DNA of 64,000 nt from Liriodendron chinense (GCA_003013855.2 ML058476.1:1568011-1632010), one strand, 5' to 3'. Counted from the first letter of the stretch, positions 36,281 through 49,113 are shown. The notes: a model not told the origin generated them from the letters alone. Made by a program: numbers and translations.

Positions 36281-37523
36281 TTATATTTTCTCCCTTAGCA
36301 TCTTAATTCCTTGGTACCTGCCTAGCATCAGCAGAGTTGCCATTGGATTTGTACCAGGCGATTCAAGCAACGTTGATCCATCGACCACCCTCAACCCCTT
36401 CACTCCGAAAACTCTGTAATCCTTGTCTACAACAGACCCAACAACACACCCTCCATGATAATGGTAAAATGTCATTACGTTCTTCTTGCAAAAATCCCTC
36501 AATTCCTCGTCCCTAGACTTGCCATCCTTTACGATTCCTGATTGCCTCATTCCTAGAAATGTTTTGATTGATCTAGATCGTGCAACTTTCTCAACCAGAT
36601 TGGCCATTTCGGCACATTCATCCAAATCCCTCTCCTCAGCTAGGTAGTTGAATTTCACTGAAGGATTCTGCCTGGGATCTGTGCTCCATAACCTTAGTGA
36701 CCCTCTCTATGTAGGGACTGCAATTTTAGCCGCAACGGGTGTTATAGTTGTGTTGGGGCTTGTGGGAAGAGTTCCAATTTGAATTATGATTTGGAAACAA
36801 TTTGAAATTCCCACAACTGGAGGTGGATCAGGCTGTGGATTTTGTTGAGAATGGAAAGAGTAGTTTAAGCGAAAGTCAATCGATGGGTTGTCCTGCATGG
36901 CTTGGCCCACTCCTTTGGCATCAATGAGAAGGGAGATGTTGAAGTGCTTGAGATGTTCTTGGGGCCCAATGCCACTCAGCATTAGGATCTGAGGACTGCC
37001 CAGTGCGCCGGCAGCTAGTATCACATCACCCCAAGATCCTGAACCCTTTGGATGGCTTAGATATGCTTTGTAGAATTGGTTTGGATTGCCGTTGGTCCTG
37101 ATGAATCTTATGCCATGGGCCCTAGGCTTTTTTCCATCACCTGCGTGGTGTTAACTTAGTTTTATATTGATTGCATGATCATCAATGGTTAGAGAAACCT
37201 CTCTTTCCTTCACTCTTATGAGGATATTGCACGATGTAGACGGTGTTTGGATGAGCAGAACCATCAGTCTGTTGATGGGTCATTGTCCAAAAATCTATTC
37301 CTGATCATTGATCGGAAAATTCAAAATAGATGGTTGAAGTGAGGACTATGGATATCCTGCTCTGAACCAGAAGAAATCTGATAATCAGTGGTCACAATTA
37401 TTCAGTTGGCATGATTTTTGGGCCACACAACTGCATTTGTACCCAACAAATAGAGGGTTACGATCATCCAATCTGAATGGACAGCTTAAGCAAAACCACA
37501 CAAATCTCAACCCATGATCCTAC

Positions 37524-37740
37524 TGTTACTGACCGGTTGCGCTAAAAGCTCGAGCTGTTAGGGAATGACAGAACAATGCATACCAGGGGGTTTGCCAGAT
37601 GCCCTATAATACCGAATTTTGCATACCCTGGGACTTGAACACCGGACGATACCATGTTACTGACCGGTTGCGCTAAAAGCTCGAGCTGTTAGGGAACGAC
37701 AGAACAATGTATATCAGGGGGTTTGCTGACGCCTCCAACA
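37524..37740 (-). mobile_element. TRIM retrotransposon, internally deleted, in intron 2 of copy B
   Basis: Flanked by the 5-bp duplication CCTAC (37519-37523 and 37741-37745). The right terminal repeat (37655-37740) is a full 86 bp; the left one is cut short and fused to the internal domain. The primer-binding site is partly deleted. The homologous site in copy C reads 'gatcctacat', an empty site. Confidence 0.88.
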
Positions 37741-38695
37741 CCTACATGACCATTTTTAGCAAGAACAATTCATGAAGAAAAGAAACCAAAGCTCTCTCAC
37801 CATTCCTTTCCACTTACCTCCATTGTGGAAGATGACGTTTTGGACCGTTGCATTCAAAAGAACGGTGATTTTCTCTGAATTCCCGTCCTCTAATAAATCA
37901 GCAGAGGTATGTCTCCTTCCTTGAATATCAAAGATGCTACCTCCTACCTTTGTTCCCTTTACGTGCTCCAAAGTAAAACCATTGAAAGGTCGAACTCCTG
38001 CTTCGAGCAAGCTGTCCACCGTAACAGATTGGAATGGGGTAAGAGGATTTGGTTGAAAAACCATCTTAGACTCTACCCATTCATAAGCATTCCTAACTAA
38101 CTCTGCATCCCACCCAACTCTCTGAATATAATTCTCACTAGCTCTACTATAGAATCCGCCGTTGATTGTGGTTGATCCACCCAATACTCTCCCCCTGTGA
38201 TTGGACACTCCTTCCTCAGAGACGAATGCTTGGGCAATGGATGTGAATTGATCAGTTTGTAACAACGGAAACCCGAAATTCTTCCTTTCTTCGATAAGGG
38301 GATTGCCGTAAGGTGACCCACCACGTTCCACTAACAACACTGAATATCTCTTGGATAGAGTGGTGGCCAAGGGGCAGCCACTTGTGCCTCCCCCGACGAT
38401 TATGTAGTCGAATGATTTGCCTGAAACATCCTCAATGTCTCCCATCACAAATGGGAATTTGAGTTCTAGAGAGAGTACAGAAAAAAGAATTATCATTAGA
38501 TTTGGTGGTTAAATTCAGGAAGTTTTTGGATGCACATGTGAATTTAATTGCAAATGTTCATATGAAGAATTGTGATATTCATAGAATTCACAATGAGGAG
38601 TAGCCTTTGAATTGCAATTACACTTCATCCAAGATGCCCAACTTGAAAGTACTGTAATTGCAATTGGGAGTGTAGACCATGGATATGGTTATGAA

Positions 38696-38998
38696 TGTTA
38701 CTGACCGGTTGTGCTAAAAGCTCAAGCTGTTAGGGAATGACAGAACAATGTATGTCAGGGGGTTTGCTGACGCCTCCAACACCTCCCCTCACGTGCGGGC
38801 GGTATACTGGCCCTGCACATGATACTCTGGGCTGATTCAATACCGGATGCCCTATAATACCGAATTTTGCAAACCCCGGGACTTGAACCCCGAACGTCCT
38901 GCTCTGATACCATGTTACTGACCGGTTGCGCTAAAAGCTCGGGCTGTTAGGGAATGACAAAACAATCTATACCAGGGGGTTTGCTGACACCTCCGACA
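38696..38998 (-). mobile_element. Complete TRIM retrotransposon in intron 1 of copy B
   Basis: A 303-bp element in minus orientation with two 86-bp terminal direct repeats (38696-38781 and 38913-38998) starting TG and ending CA, a 5-bp target-site duplication ATGAA (38691-38695 and 38999-39003), a primer-binding site TGGTATCAGAGCAGG for initiator tRNA-Met at 38898-38912 immediately after the 5' repeat, and a polypurine tract 'gaggggagg' directly before the 3' repeat. No coding sequence. Copy D has the empty site. On the element's sense strand, TAGCGCAACCGG (38922-38933) and GGTTCAAGTCC (38879-38889) resemble Pol III A and B boxes. Confidence 0.95.
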
Positions 38999-39229
38999 AT
39001 GAATGCCAAGTATATCACAATTGGGTCATTTCCTTGGATTACTAGTAATTACAATTCAATTTGTTAGTGCATCCAAACGCACCATCCAAGTAGTTGGTGT
39101 AGAACATGCAAAATGCAAATGCAGCTCACCTTCATGCATTGAAGAAGCTGAAGAAAAGGAAGAAAATGCAAAGAGAGAGAGGAGGAGAGCTGTTGAGAGG
39201 CCATGTATGATCCCTTGAAGCTCTTCCAT

Positions 39230-40800
39230 TGGCTGCTGCTGCTACGATTGGAGGAAGGTCCCTAATAAAGGGAAAAGAGGAGTGTTATTAGTCGTTAATG
39301 CACCTCAAACGGCACGTGTGTGGGAGCCATGCACATTCAGACACGGGCACATGTCACAATGTGACATGCGTGTAAGATCCAAGCTTTCCATCAGGTACAA
39401 TACACTATTTAGATCCTCTGGCATAAAAGTCAGGTCATTTCACATCTCAGATAGACTATAATGTATCAAAACAAATAAATAGTTAGAAGAAAAAAAACCA
39501 TCAATTTAAATTGTGCATTATGGCCCACCTGAAGAGTGAAATTGTCTGACATTTTACGAAGGAGATTTAAGCATTATTTCCAATCTTATGGAAAGCTTAT
39601 ATCTCACTCACCTGTTTCATATTTTCTGGATATGTAAGGCTATACCTGTATGTGAAATTAGCAAACCTTGTGAAATAAAACCATCTAAGAGAAAACTTCC
39701 ACTGACAAAGCTGAGTTCCTACCTCAGGAGATTTGTTTTCAGAAGGAAAATGATATTGATAAATGCAATTTTAGGAAGAAGGTGCTATGTTAATTTATAT
39801 GATAGAGGAACGAAGGGGAAGAGGAATTTGATTTTGAGTGAAGTGAGTAATTCCAAATCATTCCCATTCAAATTGCTAAACAAGTGTAGCTACTCAAAGT
39901 GACTAAGTATCTGTGTTAAACCATATTTTCTACCATTAAAGATAAGGCAGATTAGATGATATTACGTGACTTGAGAGATAATTACAAATTGCTAAAATAA
40001 ACTAATTCCAAATCATTCCCAAACAAATTTCCAAGTGTAGTTACCTAAAGTAACTAAATATCCATATTAACCTGTATTTTCTACCATTAAAGGTAAAGTA
40101 GATTAGGTGAGATTAGATGACTTGAGGGAGAGAATTATCAGGAAAGGCAAGTGAAAAATACTAAGAAACTGTAACATGGTTTTCGCTTCTAACGTAAGCC
40201 ACAACTTTAGGGAAAAGATTGTGTGCACGCAGTGTCCAGAGACTGAGAGAGTTGGTGAGCACCAGATGAGGAAATCGGGACTGGACCAATCAGTTAAATT
40301 GGTGGGGACCAGAACCTGTGACGTGTCTGGCCGGGTCCCTGTAAAGGTTCTGGATTTGGACAACCCAGGTCACATGGTTTTCCCCATCCAACTGCCTGTT
40401 CTGCCTGGGTGGTTCTGATTTTTAAGTAATTTTAATTAATTTCACTACAACAGCTGATGATGCCCGAGGGTGACACAGGTGGAGCAGCGACTGAACAGGT
40501 TTGGACTGGACTGTCCACAAAAACACATGAGGGTCAGGTTCATGTTCTAAAACATTGGCTGTGCACATATCTCCCTTATGGCAGGAATGAATTTTGGAAT
40601 GTATGCATGAAATTATCATTTTGAAATGCTTGCTACATTCCCACCGACTGCCTTTTACTGGTTGTTGCTGGGAGATAATGTGGATGCAGACATTGGGTGA
40701 TCACTGCCCTTTACTGTGTGCCCTCTAACTATATTCATATTTAGTTGTCTTTTAAAACTGCATCCATGGGCAGTTCATCACGTGGGAAGGCAATTTAAAA
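39230..40800. repeat. 5' flank of copy B and upstream spacer
   Basis: No gene. Contains promoter sequence of copy B (a CACGTG at 39313-39318, 'cctaataaaggg' near 39260) and sequence shared with 51625-52730 and partly with 45180-46930. The open frame at 40176-40418 falls in a segment that is degenerate in the other copies, so it is not called. Confidence 0.75.
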
Positions 40801-42635
40801 AAGGCTACCACTTTCATCATCTTAGGCTACCACTTTCATCAGTCAAGTGGAGCTATGGTCTGGTCATTAGCCTGTTGGGTCCCCCCATTCGTGAACCGCA
40901 ACCTAGAAGTAATCTCCATGATTGAAAGATATGGCCAATCTTGGGCCATTTTAAATTGAATGTGGTTTCTCTGTTTAACGGTCTATTTAGGGTGTACATG
41001 AGCAGTCTTGTATTAGACTTTTACATGTTCATGTGGGCTTAGCAAAACTCTACTAAGGATGACGATTTCCATAAAATATTAAGTCTTCAATTGAAAATTG
41101 GATGTTTAAAATGTCTGAGAAGATTGTTGTTGAAAGCTGTGCAGAGGTAAAACCTTACTGTGGACCCCACTGTACATGTGAAAGTTTCTATTGTGCGGGT
41201 GATCCATCTAAAATATGGGATATAGGGCTAACATACCAATCCGCATCTTATGGATGGGTTGGTTGGCACTTTTCACATCACAGTGGCCCCACACAACTCC
41301 AACATGCAGTCATTACTACACGTTTGAAACTACGTAATCAGTTGCAATTCACATTCTCCGAGTGCATGTTCACATACTCGCTCCGAGTGCATGGGATGTG
41401 CCTTGTCTATTGGTACATAATAGTGGCCATTGTTTGCTTATATGTAACGGTAATTTAGAGGAAAGTTTGTCAGTTTGATCACTTTCTTACTTGTGCAGGT
41501 CATGTTCAAAGGAGACACATTCACTGCTTGTTATAGAGTGAAGATTTCGGGAAGATTAAAGGCCTGTTTGGATGCCTCTTAAAAATATGAGTTCATCTAT
41601 ATATGAATTAGAGATTATTAACATTGGTTATCAAAATTATTTTTAATCATCTTACCAAAAAGAAATATGATATCCAATACACACTTTACAATTTTAAGGG
41701 GCACCCAAACAGGCCCTAAGGCTGTTTATCCATAAAGGATGGCTGAATGAGACAAGTCCACCACTGACAAAAACTGATAGAGAATCGAGTTGTTCACCAA
41801 TCTATGATTGTTCAAGGACACCAAATTCATGAATCGTTCATGTGGGATGACAGTCAAAAAGAAAGATTGATGGTTGTTTACGGTTTGCCTTGTTTGAAGA
41901 AAATTGAAGTATGGATTGCTTTAGGCCCTGTTTGGTAGATGCCTAAAAATGAGTTGATCTCATTTTAACAAACAGTAATTATGTAGAAGTCGGTCTTGAT
42001 TTCTAATAAATGATTACTATTAACATGAACTCATTTTTGGGCCTATGAAACAAGGACTTATTTCATTAAGTTGTACTGCACCCTGACTGGTGGTCTTTTT
42101 GAATTTTATGGTTAGGGCTGTGAATTGATCAGATTGTCCAAACCACAACTTGGTGGACCCAATATAACTCCTATGGTTTGGATTCCCTTTGGCATATTCC
42201 ATCAATGCCTTGTAGTTTGGAAATTCCGAATTTCAGATGTGGACCTGATAGGCTGGCCCGAAATTGCTAGTAGATGTTTTTTGGGACCTTGCACATATAT
42301 CACTCGTGACTAGTGCTGGAAAAAGGGGCAAAAATGGAAGCCTCCTCTGTGGTTTCGTTCTCTGTGCTGCCCCAAACCCAAGCCTTGTTAATTCAGAAGC
42401 CCTGTGAATCATGATTTGGAGGTAGTCCAAATACTCCCTCAAACTAAGAACTAAATACCAGTGTCACCCAAGTGCTGGAAACCCATCTTTTATATCTCAT
42501 TTAGGCTATAACGTACTCTGAAAGCTGTAGAAGGAGATAAACAAAGGGAGGCAATCATACAAACATGACAGACAATATATATATAGGAATGGAAGAGAAG
42601 ACAACCATTTGCATAGCTGCAGTAACTGAGTTGCC
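40801..42635. repeat. Spacer and 3' flank upstream of GMC copy C
   Basis: A full-length spacer copy, including the internal MITE (41566-41719) and the 3' flank. No coding sequence is supported. Confidence 0.8.
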
Positions 42636-45176
42636 TCACGGCAAGTTAGACCCTGGGTCAGGGTGAGTCATGTACTGTTCTCCAGATTCTGAAGGATAAC
42701 TCACTGAGTTGCACTTTCTCTTCCTTAGTATTTTAATTCCTTGGTACCTGCCTAGCATTAACAGAGTTGCCATCGGATTTGTACCAGGGGACCCGAGCAA
42801 TGTTGATCCATCGATGACTCTCAACCCCTTCACTCCGAAAACTCTGTAGTCCTTGTCTACAACAGACCCAACAACACACCCTCCATGAGAATGGTAAAAC
42901 GTCGACACATTCTTCTTGCAAAAATCCCTCAATTCCTCATCTCTAGACTTACTCTCCTTCACAATTCCTGATTGCTTCCTTCCTAGAAATGTTTCGATCG
43001 ATCTGGACCGTGCAACTTTCTCAGCCAGATTGGCCATTTCGACGCATTCATCCAAGTCCCTCTCCTCAGCTAGGTAGTTGAATTTCACTGAAGGATTCTG
43101 TCTGGGATCTGTGCTCCATAACCTTAGTGACCCTCTTGATACAGGGTTTGCGATTTTAACCGAGATGCGTGTTCTAGTTGTGTTGGGGCTTGCGGGAAGA
43201 ATTACAGATATCAGTATGATTCGGAAACCGTCTGAAATTCCCACAACTTGAGGTGGATCAGGCTGTGGATTTTGAAGAGCATGAGGAGAGTAGTTTAAGG
43301 GAAAGAGTATCGCTGGGTTGTCCTGCATGGCTTGGCCTACTCCTCTAGCATCAATTAGAGGGGAGATGTTGAAGTGCCTGAGATGTTCTTGGGGTCCGAT
43401 GCCACTCAGCATGAGGATCTGAGGACTGCCCAGTGTGCCGGCAGAAAGTATCACATCACCCAAACATCTTGAATCCTTTGGATGGCTGAGATATGCTTCG
43501 TAGAAGTGGTTTGGATTGCCATCACTCCTGATGAATCTTATGCCATGGGCCCTGGGCTTCTTCCCATCACCTGCACGGTATTAACTTAGTTTTGTATCGA
43601 GTGCATGATCATCAATTGTTAGAGAAAGCAAGCTCTCTTTTCTTCACTCTAACAAGGATATCTCCGCAATGTCTTGCATAGAATTCATCCTCCATGCTTA
43701 ATCTATGGATGGAGCCTGTATTTGGGTGATCAGAACCGTTGCTCTGTTGATGGGCCATTGTCCAGAATCGATTCCTGATTATTGATCGGAGCATTCACAT
43801 AGATGGTTGAAGCGAGGATTGTGAACATCCTGCTCTAAACTGGAAAAAGTCTGACAATCTGTGTTCAGGATTATCAAGTTGGCATGATTTTTGGACCATG
43901 ACCCGCCACGTTTGTGCCCAACAAATAGAGGGCTGTGATCATCCAATCTGCATGGATAGCTGATAAAAAAATGACATGAATCTCAATCTATGATCCTACA
44001 TATTTAGCCAATTTTACCAAGAAAATTTCATGATGGAAAAAACCAAAGCTCACCCACTGATCTTTTCCACTTACCTCCATCTTGGAAGATTACATTTTGG
44101 ACTGTTGCATTCAAAAGAACAGTGATTCTCTTCGAATTCCCGGACGCTAATAAATCAGCAGAGGTATGTCTCCTTCCGTGAAAATCGAAGATGCTACCTG
44201 CTATTTTTGTTCCCTTTAAATGCTCCAGACTATAACCATTGAAAGGCTGAACTCCTGCTTCAACCATGCCTTCCGCCGAAACAGATTGCCATGGGGTCGG
44301 AGGATTCGGTCGAAAAACCATCTTAGATTCCACCCATTCGTAAGATTCCCTAACTAACTCTGCATCCCACCCAACTCTCTGAATATAATCCTCACTAGCT
44401 CTACTATATAATCCGCCATTGATTGTGGTTGTTCCGCCCAGTACTCTCCCCCTGCGATTGCGCACTCCTTCCTCCGAGACAAATGCTTGGGCGATGGATG
44501 TGAATTGATCTGTTTGGATCAATGGAAACCCGTGATTCTTCTTTTCTTCGATGAGGGGATTACCATAAGGTGACCCACCACGTTCCACCACCAACACCGA
44601 GTATCTCGTGGATAGCGTGGCGGCCAAGGGGCAGCCGCTCGTGCCTCCCCCAACGATTATGTAGTCAAATGATCTGCCCAACACATCCTCGATGTCTCCC
44701 GTCATGAATGGGACTTCGTGTCCTAGAGTGAGTACAGAAGAAAGATCATTGTGAACTCTCAAATTGGTGGTTAAATTCAGGATGCGTTTGGATGCACGCG
44801 CAAATTGAATTGCGAATGTTCACTTTAAAAATTGTGATATTTATAGAATTCACAATGAGGAAGTAGCTCTCAAATTGCAATTGCAGTTCGTCCAAGTTGT
44901 CCAACTTGAAAGTACTGTAATTGCAATTTTGGAGTGAGGCTGTGGATAAGTGCTAAGGAAGTAACAGTTGGGTCACTTCCTTGTATTACTAGTAATTATG
45001 ATTCAATTCGATAGTGCATCCAAACGCGCTCTCCAAGTGGGTGGTTTGGAAAACAGAAAATCTAAATTCAGCTCACCTTCATGAATGGAAGAAGCTGAAC
45101 AAAAGGAAGGAAATGCAAAGAGAGAGAGGAGGAGAGCTGTTGAGAGGCCATGTATGATCCCTTGAAGCTCTTCCAT
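42636..45176 (-). CDS. HOTHEAD-like GMC oxidoreductase, copy C, intact
   Basis: Three exons, minus strand: 45077-45176, 44075-44722, 42636-43570 (donors G|gtgagc and G|gtaagt, acceptors 'ctctag' and 'gtgcag'), 560 residues. Starts MEELQGIIHGLSTALLLSL, a hydrophobic secretory signal; FAD-binding GGGTSGCPLA at about residues 58-67; GMC signature 1 'GRVLGGTTTINGG' near 125-137; signature 2 'GSPQILMLSGIGP' near 297-309; catalytic region 'YHSHGGCVVGS' and 'GTNPMATLLMLG', so a His and an Asn at the active site as in HOTHEAD, not the His-His pair of mandelonitrile lyase. HOTHEAD-family enzymes oxidise alcohols such as omega-hydroxy fatty acids for cuticle; the substrate here is unknown. HSHGG differs from HYHGG of the other copies. 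The promoter lacks the G-boxes of copies B and D. Confidence 0.92.
44784..45027. mobile_element. MITE inside intron 1 of copy C
   Basis: Inverted termini GCGTTTGGATGCAC and GTGCATCCAAACGC, with 'caaattgaattg' and 'attcaattcg' just inside. The same element occupies intron 1 of copies B, D (about 51228-51474) and E, so it entered before the gene duplicated. A related end is near 6833. Confidence 0.75.
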
Positions 45177-46947
45177 TGACTGCTGCTGCTACGATTGGAG
45201 GAAGGTCTCTACTTAAGGGAAAAAAGGAGCGTTATCAGCCATTCATTTTGGAATTTGAATTGAAAAGTATTCTTTTGAATTTATTTATTTATTTTTAATA
45301 TTTTACATTTGTAATTGTTGAAAGTGGCAAAAATCCATTGTAATTATTTATTTTTTATTTATTTTTTGTCTCCTGTCCAAAAATAACCAGGAAAAACGGA
45401 TGGATGGTGTGGATTGAACGCAAACATCACGGTGGGCCCCACAAAACGAATGGGAACTGCTTCAGCAGTCTGTACGCAGGAAATCTCTGACTCGGATTAG
45501 CTGAACGGGAGATCCTACTGAAGTGACGTCACCAAGTTCTATGGGCCCCACCACGATGTATGGTTATTAAAAAAAAAAATCATCAATTTCATTTGTGCAC
45601 TATGGCGCACTTGAAGAGGGAGTAGTTGGAGTTGGTGCTATTAGTAGCTATTGAAATTGTCTGGCATTTTTTCGAAGGAGATTAAAGAATTATTTTCAAC
45701 CTCATGGAAAGCTTATATCTCAAGCGCCTGTTTCATATTTTGTGTATACAGGCATGTGAAATCTGCAAACCTTGTGAAATAAAACCAAATAAGAGAAAAC
45801 TTCCACTGACAAAGCCGTGCTCCTATCTCAGGGGATCAAGGAGAATTATAAATGCAATTTTAATAAGAATGAACTATGTTAATTTATAGGGTTATTTAGA
45901 GATAACTACCTATATTTCATTTCGGTCTATATTTAAAAATCATTAGAAAAGTAGGTGAGAAAACTACTTATTTGACTTTTACTAATAAAGGCAATGGAAA
46001 AGCACAATTAAGGCCAATAAAAGACTATTCCGCTGGGCGCTCATTTTCACCCATCTACCTCCACTGTTTGGGCATGGTGTGCGAAAGAGTGTATGGGCCT
46101 ATAGTTAGGTATACAGTTGTTTGCAGTTGTTCGAAACCGTTCATTCATTTTACACGCTCAATTTAGGCCATGAGCCAAAAGAATGAGGTATATCTGAATC
46201 TCATATGGGCTTCAAGAAGGTTTCAACCGTGGGCAGTCTAACCGTTAATAGATGTACCTAGTGTGGTCCACCTAAGCATTGGAGCTTCCTCATTTTCGGG
46301 GTCACACACTAAAATGATCTGGAAAAATGAATGGACGGTGTGGATTTTTCACAAACACCATGGTGGGCCTCACCTAGTTTACAACCCAAGGATGTGGAGT
46401 GGAATAGGTGGCCCACCGTGATGTTTGGGAGAAATCCACTCTGTCCATCCGTTTCGATAGATCATGTTATTACATGAGACCAAAAATCAGGTAGATCTGA
46501 AACTCAAGTGGGCCACACGAATGGAAACAACTGAAAGGGGGTGCCTACTATTCAAAAAAAAATTGGGCTCCAACGTTGATTTGGCAAAACATGTGAACAG
46601 GGTATTTTCTACCTTTAAAGGTTAAGGCAGTTTAGATGACTTGAGAGAGGGAGCATTACCAGGAAAGGAAAGTGAAAAATACTTTTGGCTTCTAACATTA
46701 ACTTTAGGATGAAGTTTGTAGGCACAGTGTCCACCGAATGAGAGAGTCAGTTATGGAAATCTGGACTGGACCAGTCAGTTGGATTGGTGGGCACCAGAAT
46801 CCGTGACATGTCCAGCCAGATCCCTCTAGTGATTCTGGGTTCGGACCACCCAGGTCACACGGGTTTCCCCATCCGACTGTCAGTTCAGCCTGAGTTGTTT
46901 TGATTTTTAAGTAATTTTAATTAATTTCACTACAACAGCTGATGACG
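45177..46947. other. 5' flank of copy C and spacer
   Basis: No gene. The promoter side shares A/T-rich text ('tattcttttgaatttattta') with copy E. A perfect TGACGTCA palindrome (bZIP type) is at 45524-45531, about 350 bp upstream of the start. 46040-46560 carries a degenerate foldback pair. Confidence 0.6.
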
Positions 46948-49113
46948 CCGGAAGTTGACACAGGTGGAGCGGCGACAGAACCAGTTTGGACTGGACAGCA
47001 TGTCCACAAAAAACACACAAGGGTCAGGTCCATGTTCTAAAACATTGGTTATTCACATATCTCCCTTATGGCAGGCATCAATATTGGAATGCATGTATGA
47101 AAATTATCATTTCGAAATGCTTGATACGTTCTCGCCGACTTCTTTTCACCAGTGGCTGCAGGAAGATAATGCACATGCAGACACTCGGAGATCACTGCCT
47201 TTTACTGTGCCCTCTAACTACATTCATATTTAGTTCTATCTTTTAATACTGCATCTGTCGGTAGTTCATCGATGTAAAAAAGGCTACCACTTTCACTAGT
47301 CAAGTGGGCCTTTGGTCTGGTCATCCATATCATTAGCCTGTTGGTTCCCACCATTCGTGAACCGTGATCTGGAGATCATCTCCATGATTGAAAGACATGG
47401 CCAATCTTAGGCCATTTTCAATTGAATGTGGTTTCTCTTCTTACCTGTCTATCTAGTTGTTCATGAGTGGTCTTGTACTAGACTTGTACATGATTGTGCG
47501 GGCTTAGCAAAGCTCTACTAGGGGTGATGATTTCCATAAAATACTGAGTTATCGATTGAAAATTGGATGGTGGTAATGTCTAGGAACATGGTTGTTGAAA
47601 GCTGTACGCAGAGGTAAAACAATACCATGGACCCCACAGTACATGTGAAAGTTTCTATGGTGTGGGTGATCTATCTAGAATACGGGATATAGGGCTAACA
47701 TGCCTGTCCGCATCTTATGGATAGGTTGATTGGCACTTTCACATCACAGTGGTCCCACACAACTCCAACAAGCGGTCATTACCACATGTTTGAAACTACA
47801 TAATCAGTTGCAATTCACTTCCCCTCTCCGCATGCGTGGGACATGCCTTGTCTATTGGTACATAATAATAGCCATTGTTTGATTATATGCAGCGGTAATT
47901 TAGAGTAAAGCTTGTCAGTTTGATCACTTGCTTACTTGTCTGGGTCCTGTTAAAAAAAAACACATTCGCTGCTAGTTATAGAGTGAAGATTCCAGGAAGA
48001 ATAAAGGCCTGTTTGGATGCCACTTTAAAAAATGACTTACCTCATTTTAGTTAATTTTAAATATGAATTAGAGATTATGAATGTTGGTTATCGAAATTAT
48101 TTTTAATCCTCTTACCAAAAAGAAATACGATATCCAATACACAATTACAACTTTAAGGGGCACCCAAACAGGCCCCAAAGCTGTCTATCCAAAAAGGATG
48201 GCTGAATGCCACAAGTCCACTGACAAAAACTGATAGATAATTGAGTTGTTCACCAACCTATGATTCTTCAAGGAGACCAAATTCATGACTTTCATGTGGT
48301 ATGACTGTCGAAAAAGAAAGATTGATGGTTGTTTATGATTTACCTTGTTTGGAGAAAATTGAAGTATGGATTGGTTTAAGGCCAGGTTTGGTAGATCCCT
48401 AAAACCAAGTTGATCTCATTTAGCTAACAGTAATTATGTACAAGCCATCTTGATATCTAATACATAATTACTATCAACAAGAACTACTTTTTTGGGCATC
48501 TACCAAACAAGGCCTTATTTCATAAGTTGCACTGCACCCTGATTGGTAGCCTTTTTGAATTTTAAAGTTAGGGCTGTGACTGGATAAGATTGACCAAACC
48601 ACAACTCAGCGGACCCAATATAACTCCAATGGTTTGGACTCCGTTTGGCATCCGTCGTCAATGCCTCCTAGCTTGGAAATTCCCAACTTCAGAGGTGGAA
48701 CAGATGGGCTGGCTTGAAATTGCAAGTGAGATGTTTTTGGGACCTTGTACATATCTCACTTGTGACTAGAGGTGGAAAAGGTGCAAATATGGAAGCCTGC
48801 TGTGGTTTTGTTCTCCGTGCTGCCCCAAACTCAAGCCTTGTTAGCTCACAAGCCCTGCCAATCATGATTTGGGGGTAATCCAAACACTCCCTCAAATGAA
48901 GAATTAAATACCAGTGTCACCCAAATGCTTGAAACCCATCTTTAATATTTCATGGAATAGAGTTATTTTAGGCTACAACATGACTCTGAAAGCTGTAGGA
49001 GAGAAACAAAGGGAGCCAATCGTACAAACATGACAGACGAGCTAAAAAAAAAAAGAATGAAAGACAACAGACCCATTTGCATAGCTGCAGTGAAAGAGTC
49101 ACCTCACGGCGAG
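46948..49113. repeat. Spacer and 3' flank upstream of GMC copy D
   Basis: A full spacer copy. Its first 414 bp is the partner of window positions 1-414. The internal MITE is at 48005-48178. No gene supported. Confidence 0.85.

Larger units (their letters stand above)
36261..39229 (-). pseudogene. HOTHEAD-like GMC oxidoreductase, copy B, nearly intact pseudogene
   Basis: All three exons are present with good splice sites: exon 1 39130-39229, exon 2 37818-38465, exon 3 from 37140 down. Exons 1 and 2 are open and have the same lengths (100 and 648 nt) as the intact copies. Exon 3 has an in-frame TAG at 36709-36707, where copy D has TCG (Ser) after 'NPN', and a 2-bp deletion near 36294 that replaces the last ~20 residues. 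The nonsense codon would remove the C-terminal third with the catalytic His and Asn. Two TRIM elements have inserted, one in each intron. Closest to copy D by the 'LGGSTTIN' motif, intron text and promoter. It could be a recent pseudogene or a sequencing artefact at the TAG. Confidence 0.9.

Noticed and set aside
38879..38933. A possible tRNA gene on the minus strand
   Set aside because: A- and B-box-like motifs are present, but no cloverleaf acceptor stem is evident and the segment is wholly inside a TRIM element.
39588..39902. 104-residue frame with a counterpart at 45704-45889
   Set aside because: Similarity reflects the duplicated flank; the two frames diverge by indels and stops and the third copy (about 51960) is broken.
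40176..40418. 80-residue frame in the spacer upstream of copy B
   Set aside because: The homologous segments at about 46690 and 52330 are interrupted, so no conserved protein.
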